Of a DNA stretch of 64,000 bases, positions 53,086 through 59,956 are shown one piece after another. Within the stretch, counting starts at the first letter, position 1; each line of letters starts with the position of its first letter. This DNA comes from Arundinibacter roseus (lineage in GTDB: Bacteria; Bacteroidota; Bacteroidia; Cytophagales; Spirosomataceae), in NCBI RefSeq assembly GCF_004348825.1, contig NZ_SMJU01000004.1, positions 362,555 through 426,554 on the forward strand, in the 5' to 3' direction. Under the pieces are notes generated by a model, which did no database searches, was not told the DNA's origin, and saw nothing but the letters and a program-made list of their open reading frames with translations. The translations under genes and the position numbers were made by a program.

Positions 53086-53143
53086 AAATGGCTGAAAAAA
53101 CTTTAAATTTTTGGAAAAATAAATGAACCGTGGTGTTGTTAAT

Positions 53144-53201
53144 CCGTTCTGTCGGGAGATCTTTATATCAGTTAAACATCTCATATACAGACAAATAAAC
53201 T
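53144..53201 (+). repeat. Leader repeat copy 2
   Basis: Starts CCGTTCTGTCGGGAGATCTT, then TATATCAGTTAAACATCTCA; 58 nt before the ATG at 53202. The region 53096-53190 matches 53696-53790 almost base for base, including upstream TTTGGAAAAATAAATG. Confidence 0.85.
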
Positions 53202-53618
53202 ATGAAAACGCTATCATTCGGAAAATTTGCCAGTCCTCGGGCCATTGAATTTATTAAGCAAATAAGAGCAGAAGTTTGCGAGCATGCAAAAGTTAATAAC
53301 AATGACAAAACCGACAGTCGATCACTGGTTTATCTGGGACGAAACAAAGTACTTGTTTTGTATATGCGGGACTTTTCAATGTCTCGCGAATTCGGGCAGG
53401 AGCCTTTTCCAAGAGTATATGCTACCTCGGCAATTGAAAGGGCAGCTTTAAGAATACTTGAGAAGGAAGCCCCAGCTATTCCTGAGGAAGTTCGTAAGGA
53501 AATTGCCGCCAAATTTATGTCTAAAAATGATATTGATTACACGTGGTTCCGTACAAAGTATGGGGAGTGCGTCTATTTCACGTTAGAGATTTCTTTGAAG
53601 GCCATCCTTGCAAAATAA
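53202..53618 (+). CDS. Small phage protein, unknown
   Basis: 138 residues, MKTLSFGKFASPRAIEFIKQ, with basic and helical stretches and a beta strand (RSLVYLGRNKVLVLYMRDF). No family recognised. Own leader repeat and terminator. Confidence 0.6.
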   Translation: MKTLSFGKFASPRAIEFIKQIRAEVCEHAKVNNNDKTDSRSLVYLGRNKVLVLYMRDFSMSREFGQEPFPRVYATSAIERAALRILEKEAPAIPEEVRKEIAAKFMSKNDIDYTWFRTKYGECVYFTLEISLKAILAK

Positions 53619-53642
53619 TTTACAGTTCTCAATCCTATCAAG

Positions 53643-53677
53643 GCCCTGTTTCAAGCGAAACGGGGCCTTTTTTTATG
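53643..53677 (+). terminator. Terminator, twin of the one at 53051
   Basis: Stem AGGCCCTGTTTC / GAAACGGGGCCT, AAGC loop, T7. Compared with the earlier copy, CTC/GAG became CCC/GGG, so pairing is conserved by compensatory change. Confidence 0.9.
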
Positions 53678-53741
53678 GTCAAAAAACGGTAAAAAAAACT
53701 TTAATTTTTTGGAAAAATAAATGGACCGTGGTGTTGTTAAT

Positions 53742-53810
53742 CCGTTCTGTCGGGAGATCTTTATATCAGTTAACAATCACATATTCAGTCAATTAAAACA
53801 ACTAAGCAAG
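53742..53810 (+). repeat. Leader repeat copy 3
   Basis: Starts CCGTTCTGTCGGGAGATCTT, 69 nt before the ATG at 53811, ending in ACTAAGCAAG next to the start codon. Confidence 0.85.
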
Positions 53811-54659
53811 ATGGAGAACATGCAAGTGAATGCCCCGGTATCAGCCAAATCAAGTGCTCGCAAAGTAAAAAACACCGTGGCGGTGAAAGCCAAAACGGCA
53901 AAGAAAAAAGTGGAGAAAAAGGTATCCGAAAAAGTGGTTAAAGAGAAAATTGTGGAGACTCCCATTGTTCAACCAACGCAACCCAAAGTGGCTACCCGCC
54001 GAAACATCGACCGCTTTTTGGAAGCCACTGGCAAAACTGAAAAAGACTACTTTGACTGGGCAACTGAGGTAGGACGCCGGATGCACATTAACAAGTTGGA
54101 TGCCCTGGTTTGCGCCAAACTGGAACTGTACACCGTGGCTCACCTGGCCAACCGTCCTACCGAAATTCCGGAAGGCATGCCCGAAACAGAAATGGATGAG
54201 CACCTGGTTGCAAACAGCGAAAATCCCTACGAGCTGGCTTGTCTCTGGCAACGGGTAACGGTCAATGCAGAAAATTGGGTAAGCAAGGAAACAATCCTAA
54301 ATGAATGGCTGACCGGAATCAGCAAGGAAGACTTCGAGCGCTGGGGAGACAAAAATCATCTGGGAGACATCAACAAAAAGTGGTGGAATAAAGACGCAGC
54401 GGCTTTGGATGTAAAATTGGAGGAAATCAACAGCATGAGCCTGCTCAATCAACCGCTGACCTTTGAAGATGCCATTGACTTCATCAAATGCCACAAACCC
54501 GGCTCCTACGTCAATCCCGCCCAGCTGCTTATCAAGCGCATCGAGGAGCGGTTCAAGGCTGTGACCACTTTCCGAATCAAAGATTATTACGTAAGCCACT
54601 TGATGAAAATGTGCCATCTGGTACCAGCCAGTGAGGAGTTAGCTGACCTGCCGTTCTGA
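53811..54659 (+). CDS. Phage protein with lysine-rich N-terminus
   Basis: 282 residues from ATG 53811 (MENMQVNAPVSAKSSARKVK). Residues 10-65 are Lys/Ala/Val-rich like a histone tail (VKAKTAKKKVEKKVSEKVVK), probably disordered and nucleic-acid binding. The rest is helical, with HINKLDALVCAKLELYTVAH and NPAQLLIKRIEERFKAVTTF. No family recognised. Leader repeat and terminator frame it. Confidence 0.6.
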   Translation: MENMQVNAPVSAKSSARKVKNTVAVKAKTAKKKVEKKVSEKVVKEKIVETPIVQPTQPKVATRRNIDRFLEATGKTEKDYFDWATEVGRRMHINKLDALVCAKLELYTVAHLANRPTEIPEGMPETEMDEHLVANSENPYELACLWQRVTVNAENWVSKETILNEWLTGISKEDFERWGDKNHLGDINKKWWNKDAAALDVKLEEINSMSLLNQPLTFEDAIDFIKCHKPGSYVNPAQLLIKRIEERFKAVTTFRIKDYYVSHLMKMCHLVPASEELADLPF

Positions 54660-54668
54660 TCCGCCGAG

Positions 54669-54691
54669 AGCCCCGAATTTCGGGGCTTTTT
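54669..54691 (+). terminator. Terminator
   Basis: AGCCCCGA (54669-54676) / TCGGGGCT (54680-54687), loop ATT, then T5. Confidence 0.88.
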
Positions 54692-54735
54692 CATTTCTAA
54701 TCCAATTTCATTTTTACAAGTAAATATCTAAGCAA

Positions 54736-55095
54736 ATGGAAGTTCAATTTGATCTAAACGAAAGGTATCAGCAGTACTGCGGTACCGAAAATCTGTACCA
54801 GCACTGGTTGCCCGGGATGTGGTTTACCGATGGGGCAAAGGCCGTGGCCGAAGAACAGCAATGTTTTTGGCTACTGGATATCATTGCCAGCCACCAACTC
54901 ACGCAGGGAGTGGTGGGAAACTACTTTCAGGTATGGAAACTCCTTCGACAGAAACAGGGTGAATTTGAAGTACGCTGCGATGACGGCAACGGGAAAACGC
55001 TTGTCTCCCAATGCGTATGGAGTCCGCATTTTGATCATGACCTGCTCACGCTTTGGTGCGTCGATGGAATCATGATGGTACCCTCCGAATACTGA
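54736..55095 (+). CDS. Small phage protein, unknown
   Basis: 119 residues, MEVQFDLNERYQQYCGTENL, with Trp/His-rich segments (NLYQHWLPGMWFTDG, CVWSPHFDHDLLTLWCVDG). No family recognised. Leader carries ATCTAAGCAA exactly 10 nt before the ATG, as at 37037 and 40037. Terminator follows. Confidence 0.6.
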   Translation: MEVQFDLNERYQQYCGTENLYQHWLPGMWFTDGAKAVAEEQQCFWLLDIIASHQLTQGVVGNYFQVWKLLRQKQGEFEVRCDDGNGKTLVSQCVWSPHFDHDLLTLWCVDGIMMVPSEY

Positions 55096-55101
55096 GTAAC
55101 G

Positions 55102-55127
55102 GGCCCCGAGCGATCGGGGCCTTTTTT
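55102..55127 (+). terminator. Terminator
   Basis: GGCCCCGA (55102-55109) / TCGGGGCC (55114-55121), loop GCGA, then T6. Confidence 0.9.
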
Positions 55128-55329
55128 GTTTCATTTTATTCAAAGACACAATGCATTTACCTACCACTAATAAAGCAATGCTATTCCACGGCATTGCATC
55201 CGAACCCAGCTCTATATACAGGCATTGCTTTCTGCTAGCACAGCTATGGCAGAAACGAGCAAGCACCTGCAAAATGCATGCTATATCGGGCTTCAAGGCT
55301 TTTTCAACCCTCCAAACCAATATTTACCT

Positions 55330-56142
55330 ATGAGCTATTTAATGGATGCTCCCCGAAGCGTTGAGCCAATGATCCGGGTTTTGCGGGAGATGGGAAAATA
55401 CCGATACGATCCCTCAGAGGTATTCAGAGACTGGATTGATTATGCTATTGCCTGCTTTTTGGTGGAAGGAGATAAGGAGCTGGCTCAACGCCTGGAAAAG
55501 AAGTACGAAAAGGCGTATCCCAAAATGCAGGAACTGATGCTCGCATGGTTTAAGGTCATGGATCAGCGGGTGACTGATAGTCCTACGAGCTGGTTTGATG
55601 CCCTGGGGACCATCTATGAGTATCTGGCAAGCCAAAGCAAACGCAGCTGGATGGGGCAGTTCTTTACGCCACCGGACTTGTGCGACCTGATGACTCAGCT
55701 AACGAGTCACGGCCAAGACCGGCCAGTCGGCAAACGAGTCAATGATCCGGCCTCAGGCAGCGGCCGGCTATTACTTTCCTTCAATGCGTTTAATCCCGGC
55801 AATTATCTTTATGCAGAAGATCTGGATGCGATTTGCGCCAAAATGTCTGCCTTAAACATGGCCATTCACGGCTGTCAGGGGCAGGTGTGCTGCCTGGACT
55901 CTATCGCCCTGGATAAATGGTGGTTCGGCTACCAAATCAACTATTTCCACCAATTCGGGGTACCTCCCATTCCTCACCTGCAACCGATCACCAAAGAGCA
56001 AAGCGAAACCATGCAGCACTGGGAAAGAAGGCGACAAAAGCTGGAAGTAAAAGCAGAAGTAAAACCCAAAGAGCCGGTATCCAAACCAGTCATTGAACCC
56101 CTGCAAACCCAGGTTCGGGCGGGTCAGCTATCACTGTTCTGA
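55330..56142 (+). CDS. Degenerate N6-adenine methyltransferase-like protein
   Basis: 270 residues from ATG 55330 (MSYLMDAPRSVEPMIRVLRE); the frame opens at 55225, but that start gives a poor N-terminus. A helical HsdM-like first half (to about 105) precedes SWMGQFFTPPDLCDLM and the AdoMet motif VNDPASGSGRLLLSFNAF. After YAEDLDAICAKMSALNMAIH, the expected catalytic NPPF/Y motif is absent, and the C-terminus is Lys/Pro-rich. It can probably bind AdoMet but may not methylate. Confidence 0.75.
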   Translation: MSYLMDAPRSVEPMIRVLREMGKYRYDPSEVFRDWIDYAIACFLVEGDKELAQRLEKKYEKAYPKMQELMLAWFKVMDQRVTDSPTSWFDALGTIYEYLASQSKRSWMGQFFTPPDLCDLMTQLTSHGQDRPVGKRVNDPASGSGRLLLSFNAFNPGNYLYAEDLDAICAKMSALNMAIHGCQGQVCCLDSIALDKWWFGYQINYFHQFGVPPIPHLQPITKEQSETMQHWERRRQKLEVKAEVKPKEPVSKPVIEPLQTQVRAGQLSLF

Positions 56143-56146
56143 TCGG

Positions 56147-56173
56147 AATAGCCTTCCTATTCGGAAGGCTATT
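56147..56173 (+). terminator. Terminator
   Basis: AATAGCCTTCC (56147-56157) / GGAAGGCTATT (56163-56173), loop TATTC; weak T-tail (TAATT). Confidence 0.75.
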
Positions 56174-56219
56174 TAATTCTATAAAACGCTGAAAATAAAC
56201 GGATTGTAGCTTTTTATAT

Positions 56220-56279
56220 CCGTTCTGCCGGGAGATATTTATATCAGTTAAGTAACTCATTTTAAATCAGTTAATCAGT
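56220..56279 (+). repeat. Leader repeat copy 4
   Basis: A slightly diverged copy: CCGTTCTGCCGGGAGATATT, then TATATCAGTTAA, 60 nt before the ATG at 56280. C for T and A for C are the main changes. Confidence 0.8.
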
Positions 56280-56498
56280 ATGAAAACGATAGCAGACGCA
56301 AAAGTTGCCCTTGCTGAATTGAGATCAGCAGGCTACAATTTTATTGATAAACCACCTGTAAGATGTAATCAGGTTGAAAAATGCCGCAACGTCATTGTGA
56401 TGAGCCAAAGGGAAGACTTTGCATTCGGGATTTGCTTTTATCGCGGGAAACCTAAACAGTTTATCTGCTTTACAGAAAAGGAGGTGTTTTTCATATGA
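56280..56498 (+). CDS. Small phage protein, unknown
   Basis: 72 residues, MKTIADAKVALAELRSAGYN, with two Cys in PPVRCNQVEKCRNVIV and an aromatic end. No family recognised. Its stop overlaps the next start (ATGA region at 56495). Confidence 0.55.
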   Translation: MKTIADAKVALAELRSAGYNFIDKPPVRCNQVEKCRNVIVMSQREDFAFGICFYRGKPKQFICFTEKEVFFI

Positions 56499-56773
56499 AA
56501 AAGGATTTCAATGAAGGTCTGCCGACTTCGATAGAAACCCGGCAGGATGCGATAGAATTTTTACAGCAGATAATCATTATAGAAAAGGCAAATTACCACC
56601 CTGACGATGATTTTGAGGACTACGAACGCTATGGATCAGGAAAACCCATGTACAGCCCGGGCGAGTCAGCTCAACGGAACAAACTCAATGCTCAGGCGCT
56701 GGATCTGATTGGGGACGAGCTGTACGATATGGCTATCCAAATGATCAAACGATATTTTGGGCTGCAGACCTGA
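56495..56773 (+). CDS. Small acidic phage protein
   Basis: 92 residues, MKKDFNEGLPTSIETRQDAI, acidic middle (YHPDDDFEDYERYG) and helical end. No family recognised. Coupled to the gene before; followed by a terminator. Confidence 0.55.
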   Translation: MKKDFNEGLPTSIETRQDAIEFLQQIIIIEKANYHPDDDFEDYERYGSGKPMYSPGESAQRNKLNAQALDLIGDELYDMAIQMIKRYFGLQT

Positions 56774-56807
56774 TTGTCAGATTTCACTTTGTTTAATTGG
56801 CCATACG

Positions 56808-56836
56808 CTCTCCCGGTTCTTCGGGGGAGCTTTTTT
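56808..56836 (+). terminator. Terminator
   Basis: Stem GCTCTCCCG / CGGGGGAGC with loop GTTCTT and one G-U, then T6. It lies inside an unused open frame, which argues against that frame being a gene. Confidence 0.82.
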
Positions 56837-56977
56837 GTGAGGCTCTACATTCATTCCAAAAAAAAGAGCCCTATCAACCCCCACGCAGCGCAATTCTTAG
56901 GGGCGAAAAACACTTCAAAAAAACTGGTTAAATACTTGATTTTCAGGGAAAAATAAATGGACTGACGCTTTTTAAAT

Positions 56978-57043
56978 CCGTTCTGTCGGGAGATCTTTAT
57001 ATCAGTTAAACATCTCAATATCAGTCAATTAAATATCAAAGCA
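56978..57043 (+). repeat. Leader repeat copy 5
   Basis: CCGTTCTGTCGGGAGATCTT, then TATATCAGTTAAACATCTCA, 66 nt before the ATG at 57044. Confidence 0.85.
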
Positions 57044-57235
57044 ATGGCACATGTAAGCGTCGATTCGAGTAAGTACAAGCGGGTACACGGCAAAGGGCCC
57101 CGCGGATTTGGGTGCTGGGCCTTCCAGATCCAGGACGAAGTTTTCACTTTCATGGCAGTGTATGGCAAAGCCAAACGCTTGGCCACCCGGAAAGCCAGAC
57201 AACTGGGAGTATCCTACCTGCAAACGCTCAGCTGA
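57044..57235 (+). CDS. Small basic phage protein
   Basis: 63 residues, MAHVSVDSSKYKRVHGKGPR, basic, with AFQIQDEVFTFMAVYGKAKR and a basic helix (LATRKARQLGVSYLQ). No family recognised; could bind nucleic acid. Ends on TGA whose A starts the next gene. Confidence 0.55.
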   Translation: MAHVSVDSSKYKRVHGKGPRGFGCWAFQIQDEVFTFMAVYGKAKRLATRKARQLGVSYLQTLS

Positions 57236-57411
57236 TGCGAACTATCAGTGAAAAACTTCGAGCCAAGCTAAGGCTGATTATGCAGCGGGCCTGGGGGCTT
57301 TTCCACCGGGGAGTTGTCAGTTTCTCCATGAGTTTAAGACTCTCCTGGGGAATCCAGAAAGGTAAAGTAAATGAGTCTACCCTACTATCCAAACTACGTA
57401 AAAGAGGATGA
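57235..57411 (+). CDS. Small basic phage protein
   Basis: 58 residues, MRTISEKLRAKLRLIMQRAW, basic and amphipathic with a mildly hydrophobic centre (GLFHRGVVSFSMSLRLSWG). Starts on the previous stop (TGATG). No family recognised. Overlaps the next gene by four nt (ATGA). Confidence 0.5.
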   Translation: MRTISEKLRAKLRLIMQRAWGLFHRGVVSFSMSLRLSWGIQKGKVNESTLLSKLRKRG

Positions 57412-57572
57412 AAAAGAAAGATTTCAAAAAGTTAACGCCGGTGGAGCAGGCAGCGCTCCGGGAACTAATGACTGAACAACCCAATTCGGTGGGCGGAGTC
57501 AGGCGTGATCAGAAAAAGGGTTATACGGATCTTCCATTGTTTTTTCGGGACGATCAAACCAAGCTGTTCTAA
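57408..57572 (+). CDS. Small charged phage protein
   Basis: 54 residues, MKKKDFKKLTPVEQAALREL, ending DDQTKLF. Starts inside the stop of the gene before (ATGA), so three small genes form one overlapping chain. No family recognised. Too short for routine gene calling, hence easily missed. Confidence 0.5.
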   Translation: MKKKDFKKLTPVEQAALRELMTEQPNSVGGVRRDQKKGYTDLPLFFRDDQTKLF

Positions 57573-57581
57573 AACAAAAGA

Positions 57582-57599
57582 GCCCGCCTGACGGCGGGC
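57582..57599 (+). other. GC-rich hairpin after the small-gene chain
   Basis: GCCCGCC (57582-57588) / GGCGGGC (57593-57599), loop TGAC, no T-run. Confidence 0.6.
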
Positions 57600-57660
57600 C
57601 TCCTGTGAGTCTAATTTTGCAATTAAACATCTAAGCGGGACAAATATAGGCATTATTCGG

Positions 57661-57708
57661 ATGCATGCCAAAGAGAAAATAGAGTATCAATCAATACCAA
57701 AAAATTGA
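57661..57708 (+). CDS. Possible 15-residue leader peptide
   Basis: ATG 57661 opens 15 codons, sense MHAKEKIEYQSIPKN, stopping at 57708, four nt before the next gene's ATG. The upstream leader has ATCTAAGC at 57629. It could couple translation to the next gene, or be chance. Low confidence. Confidence 0.25.
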   Translation: MHAKEKIEYQSIPKN

Positions 57709-57712
57709 ATAA

Positions 57713-58282
57713 ATGGGCAAATATGATATTACGACCGTGAACGGTTATGACTTCTTTGAAATCAGTTCGGCCATGCAGAAATGCATTCGCCGGGGTCTGG
57801 AAGAAGAAGCTTTGTACTGGGCGGTTGAGCTGTACAATTCAGGTTACAGTGAATATGTATGGAAAAGGTTACGGATTATGAGCTCGGAGGATGTGGGCCT
57901 GGCCAACCCCTCGATTTCCTCAGAGATTTGGGCGCTGTATTCCATGTTTAAGGAACAGGCCAAGAAGAAAGAAGACAAAAATGAGCCGCAAAGGTTGTTC
58001 ATGACGCATGCAATTTTTATCCTGTGCCGATCCCGAAAAAGCCGGCTGATTGACTGGGCGCTGATCTGGGCCTGGATGAGCCACAAAATCCGAAGGCTGG
58101 ACGTTCCTGACTTTGCTTACGACAAGCATAATGAGCGCGGTCGGATGCTGAAACGTGGATGGGGGCATTTCTTCCGGGAAGGCGCCAAATTGGAGAACCC
58201 TGCGGATGTGTATCTGGAAGACGAGTACAAAAGAAGGGCGATGAAGGCCATTGAGGATCCGGATGGTATGGGGTTGTTTTGA
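57713..58282 (+). CDS. Stand-alone RarA/MgsA C-terminal-domain protein
   Basis: 189 residues, starting MGKYDITTVNGYDFFEISSA. The segment FEISSAMQKCIRRGLEEEALYWAVELYNSG, then RLRIMSSEDVGLANPSIS, matches the C-terminal domain of RarA/MgsA, the clamp-loader-like helicase-interacting ATPase (SAF-KS-RGSD-DAALYWL, ASEDIGLADP). The AAA+ ATPase part is missing. It could interfere with or recruit host RarA or replication proteins. Terminator follows. Confidence 0.7.
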   Translation: MGKYDITTVNGYDFFEISSAMQKCIRRGLEEEALYWAVELYNSGYSEYVWKRLRIMSSEDVGLANPSISSEIWALYSMFKEQAKKKEDKNEPQRLFMTHAIFILCRSRKSRLIDWALIWAWMSHKIRRLDVPDFAYDKHNERGRMLKRGWGHFFREGAKLENPADVYLEDEYKRRAMKAIEDPDGMGLF

Positions 58283-58288
58283 ATCTAT

Positions 58289-58316
58289 GAGAGCCCTAAT
58301 TGGGGCTCTCTTTTTG
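58289..58316. terminator. Terminator between convergent genes
   Basis: GAGAGCCC (58289-58296) / GGGCTCTC (58303-58310) with loop TAATTG and T5. Confidence 0.85.
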
Positions 58317-58317
58317 G

Positions 58318-59313
58318 TTAATGGGAGAAAATATCATTTTTGATTTGATCGTAAGATAGAATTTTTGAAATTAGAGTATATCTGGAATTTATATCCGCTA
58401 TTTCATTACCTCCTACTCGGAAATTAGTTGATTCTAATAAATATCTGATTAATTCTTCAACATCATTGGAATCATTTACGATAATAAAGGAAATGTCTTC
58501 TGGTTTGAAACTAAGAGTCTGGTAAATAGGATCAATGGTTACTTTTCTATTGGCATCAAATTGATGCCTTAAAGAGTTAATAATTTCTTCCTTGGAAATT
58601 TTCTTTATCGCATGAATAATTTCGATCAATTTAGGATTATAATCTGAACAAAAAGCATTAATTATATTTACCCCTTCTGGAACATATCTCCATTCTCGCT
58701 CATTGTAGTATATATGGTTACCTACATTTCTGCCATTATGAAAATAATTACCTGAATATGGCTTCAAAAATAGAAATATTCTAGAAAGAAATGTATCAGT
58801 ATTAAATTCAGGCAATTCAAATCTTATCCGAATTAAGGATCGGTCTTCAAATACATTAAAGCTTGAAAATGACTTTTCTAAAATCTTTAAAACGGCATTT
58901 GCCTCAGGCTGTTTTTCGTTATCAGAAAGTAATCGCTGAAATTTACTTTCCAATTCTGCCATCCTTAAACCAATATCCTCAATGTAATCAAAGCTTTGTT
59001 TAAGATAAGATTCATTATTAATATAAATTACAGGATTAAGTTTATTATTAATTCCCCAGTCTTTATTCATTCCAATACCAAAAACTTTCTCACCATTATT
59101 AAAACAGTAAATCTTAATATGGCTTTCGATTAATGATAAAGGAATATCACAAAAACAAACCATTGGAATATTAAAATGAGTATCACTTTTGCCATATTGC
59201 GATCGTAAAATCTCTTCTGACTTGCTTACTAGAAAACCATTTTCTAATATTTTTTTTAGAATATTCAAATCACCACTTGTAAAATGGAACAGTGAGCTAG
59301 AGCTTATTGGCAT
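58318..59313 (-). CDS. AbiGi-like abortive infection protein
   Basis: 331 residues. N-terminus LFHFTSGDLNILKKILENGF, then VCFCDIPLSLIESH, matches the AbiGi family, linked with abortive infection systems. Middle has YNEREWRYVPEG (a conserved E-W-R-Y region), C-terminus is hydrophobic-helical. It is the only leftward gene in this part of the prophage and is visibly AT-richer than its neighbours, the signs of a recently acquired moron. No partner toxin gene is adjacent. Confidence 0.75.
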   Translation of the reverse strand: MPISSSSLFHFTSGDLNILKKILENGFLVSKSEEILRSQYGKSDTHFNIPMVCFCDIPLSLIESHIKIYCFNNGEKVFGIGMNKDWGINNKLNPVIYINNESYLKQSFDYIEDIGLRMAELESKFQRLLSDNEKQPEANAVLKILEKSFSSFNVFEDRSLIRIRFELPEFNTDTFLSRIFLFLKPYSGNYFHNGRNVGNHIYYNEREWRYVPEGVNIINAFCSDYNPKLIEIIHAIKKISKEEIINSLRHQFDANRKVTIDPIYQTLSFKPEDISFIIVNDSNDVEELIRYLLESTNFRVGGNEIADINSRYTLISKILSYDQIKNDIFSH

Positions 59314-59385
59314 ATTCTGGAAGTTTAATTTTGTGGTTCACTCAAAAGAATGACAATATAAAGCTTTTTCCTGTCCTACTGCCCC

Positions 59386-59420
59386 AAAAAACCACATTGT
59401 ATCTAGCAGTGTGGTTTTTT
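59386..59420. terminator. Terminator before TerS
   Basis: AAAAAACCACA (59386-59396) / TGTGGTTTTTT (59410-59420), 13-nt loop. A and T runs on both sides make it bidirectional; it shields the terminase genes from upstream transcription. Confidence 0.8.
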
Positions 59421-59431
59421 AATGATGATGC

Positions 59432-59956
59432 ATGGGAAATGTAAAGAGCATTGGCAGGCTCAAACGTATACTGAAAATTGATGAAGGCAAGCTGGATATC
59501 TACCTGAGATACTACAATCAGGAGGTGGACACGGCCGATCTGAATGGCACTCAGCTGAATATGCTGGAAAAATACCGAAAAGCGTGGAGCTGGTACTGCA
59601 TGGGCCGAACCGAAGATATGGTGCGGGCCATGCTGATGAAGGATTACAACATCGAGGAGCGGCAGGCCCGGTATGTTTTTGAGGAAGCAAAATTCATTCA
59701 TGGCAAATTGGATCAGGTAGACCGTGATGGTCGCCGGTCGGCCTCCATTGCCTTTTATGACCTGATTGCCAATATGGCGCTGAAAGAGAAAAATCTGGAA
59801 GCTGCCGTAAAAGCCCGGGAACGGGGTGACGATCTGGCAAGGCTCAACGAGCCCGAAGATATAGGCCTGGATCCGAATGATTTCATGAAAGCCTCCAAGT
59901 TCATTTTCGTCAATAATGTGAACGTGTACAAGAAACAGCTCGATCTCGATGAGTAA
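59432..59956 (+). CDS. Terminase small subunit candidate
   Basis: 174 residues, MGNVKSIGRLKRILKIDEGK. Helical; a helix-turn-helix-like element is plausible near MGRTEDMVRAMLMKDYNIEERQARYVFEEA. Position directly before the large terminase, with an 8-nt overlap (59949), supports a TerS role in DNA recognition. No strong sequence family could be named. Confidence 0.65.
   Translation: MGNVKSIGRLKRILKIDEGKLDIYLRYYNQEVDTADLNGTQLNMLEKYRKAWSWYCMGRTEDMVRAMLMKDYNIEERQARYVFEEAKFIHGKLDQVDRDGRRSASIAFYDLIANMALKEKNLEAAVKARERGDDLARLNEPEDIGLDPNDFMKASKFIFVNNVNVYKKQLDLDE

Noticed and set aside
56774..56956. 60-residue open frame starting with TTG
   Set aside because: Contains a strong terminator (56808-56836) and starts on a weak codon inside a spacer.
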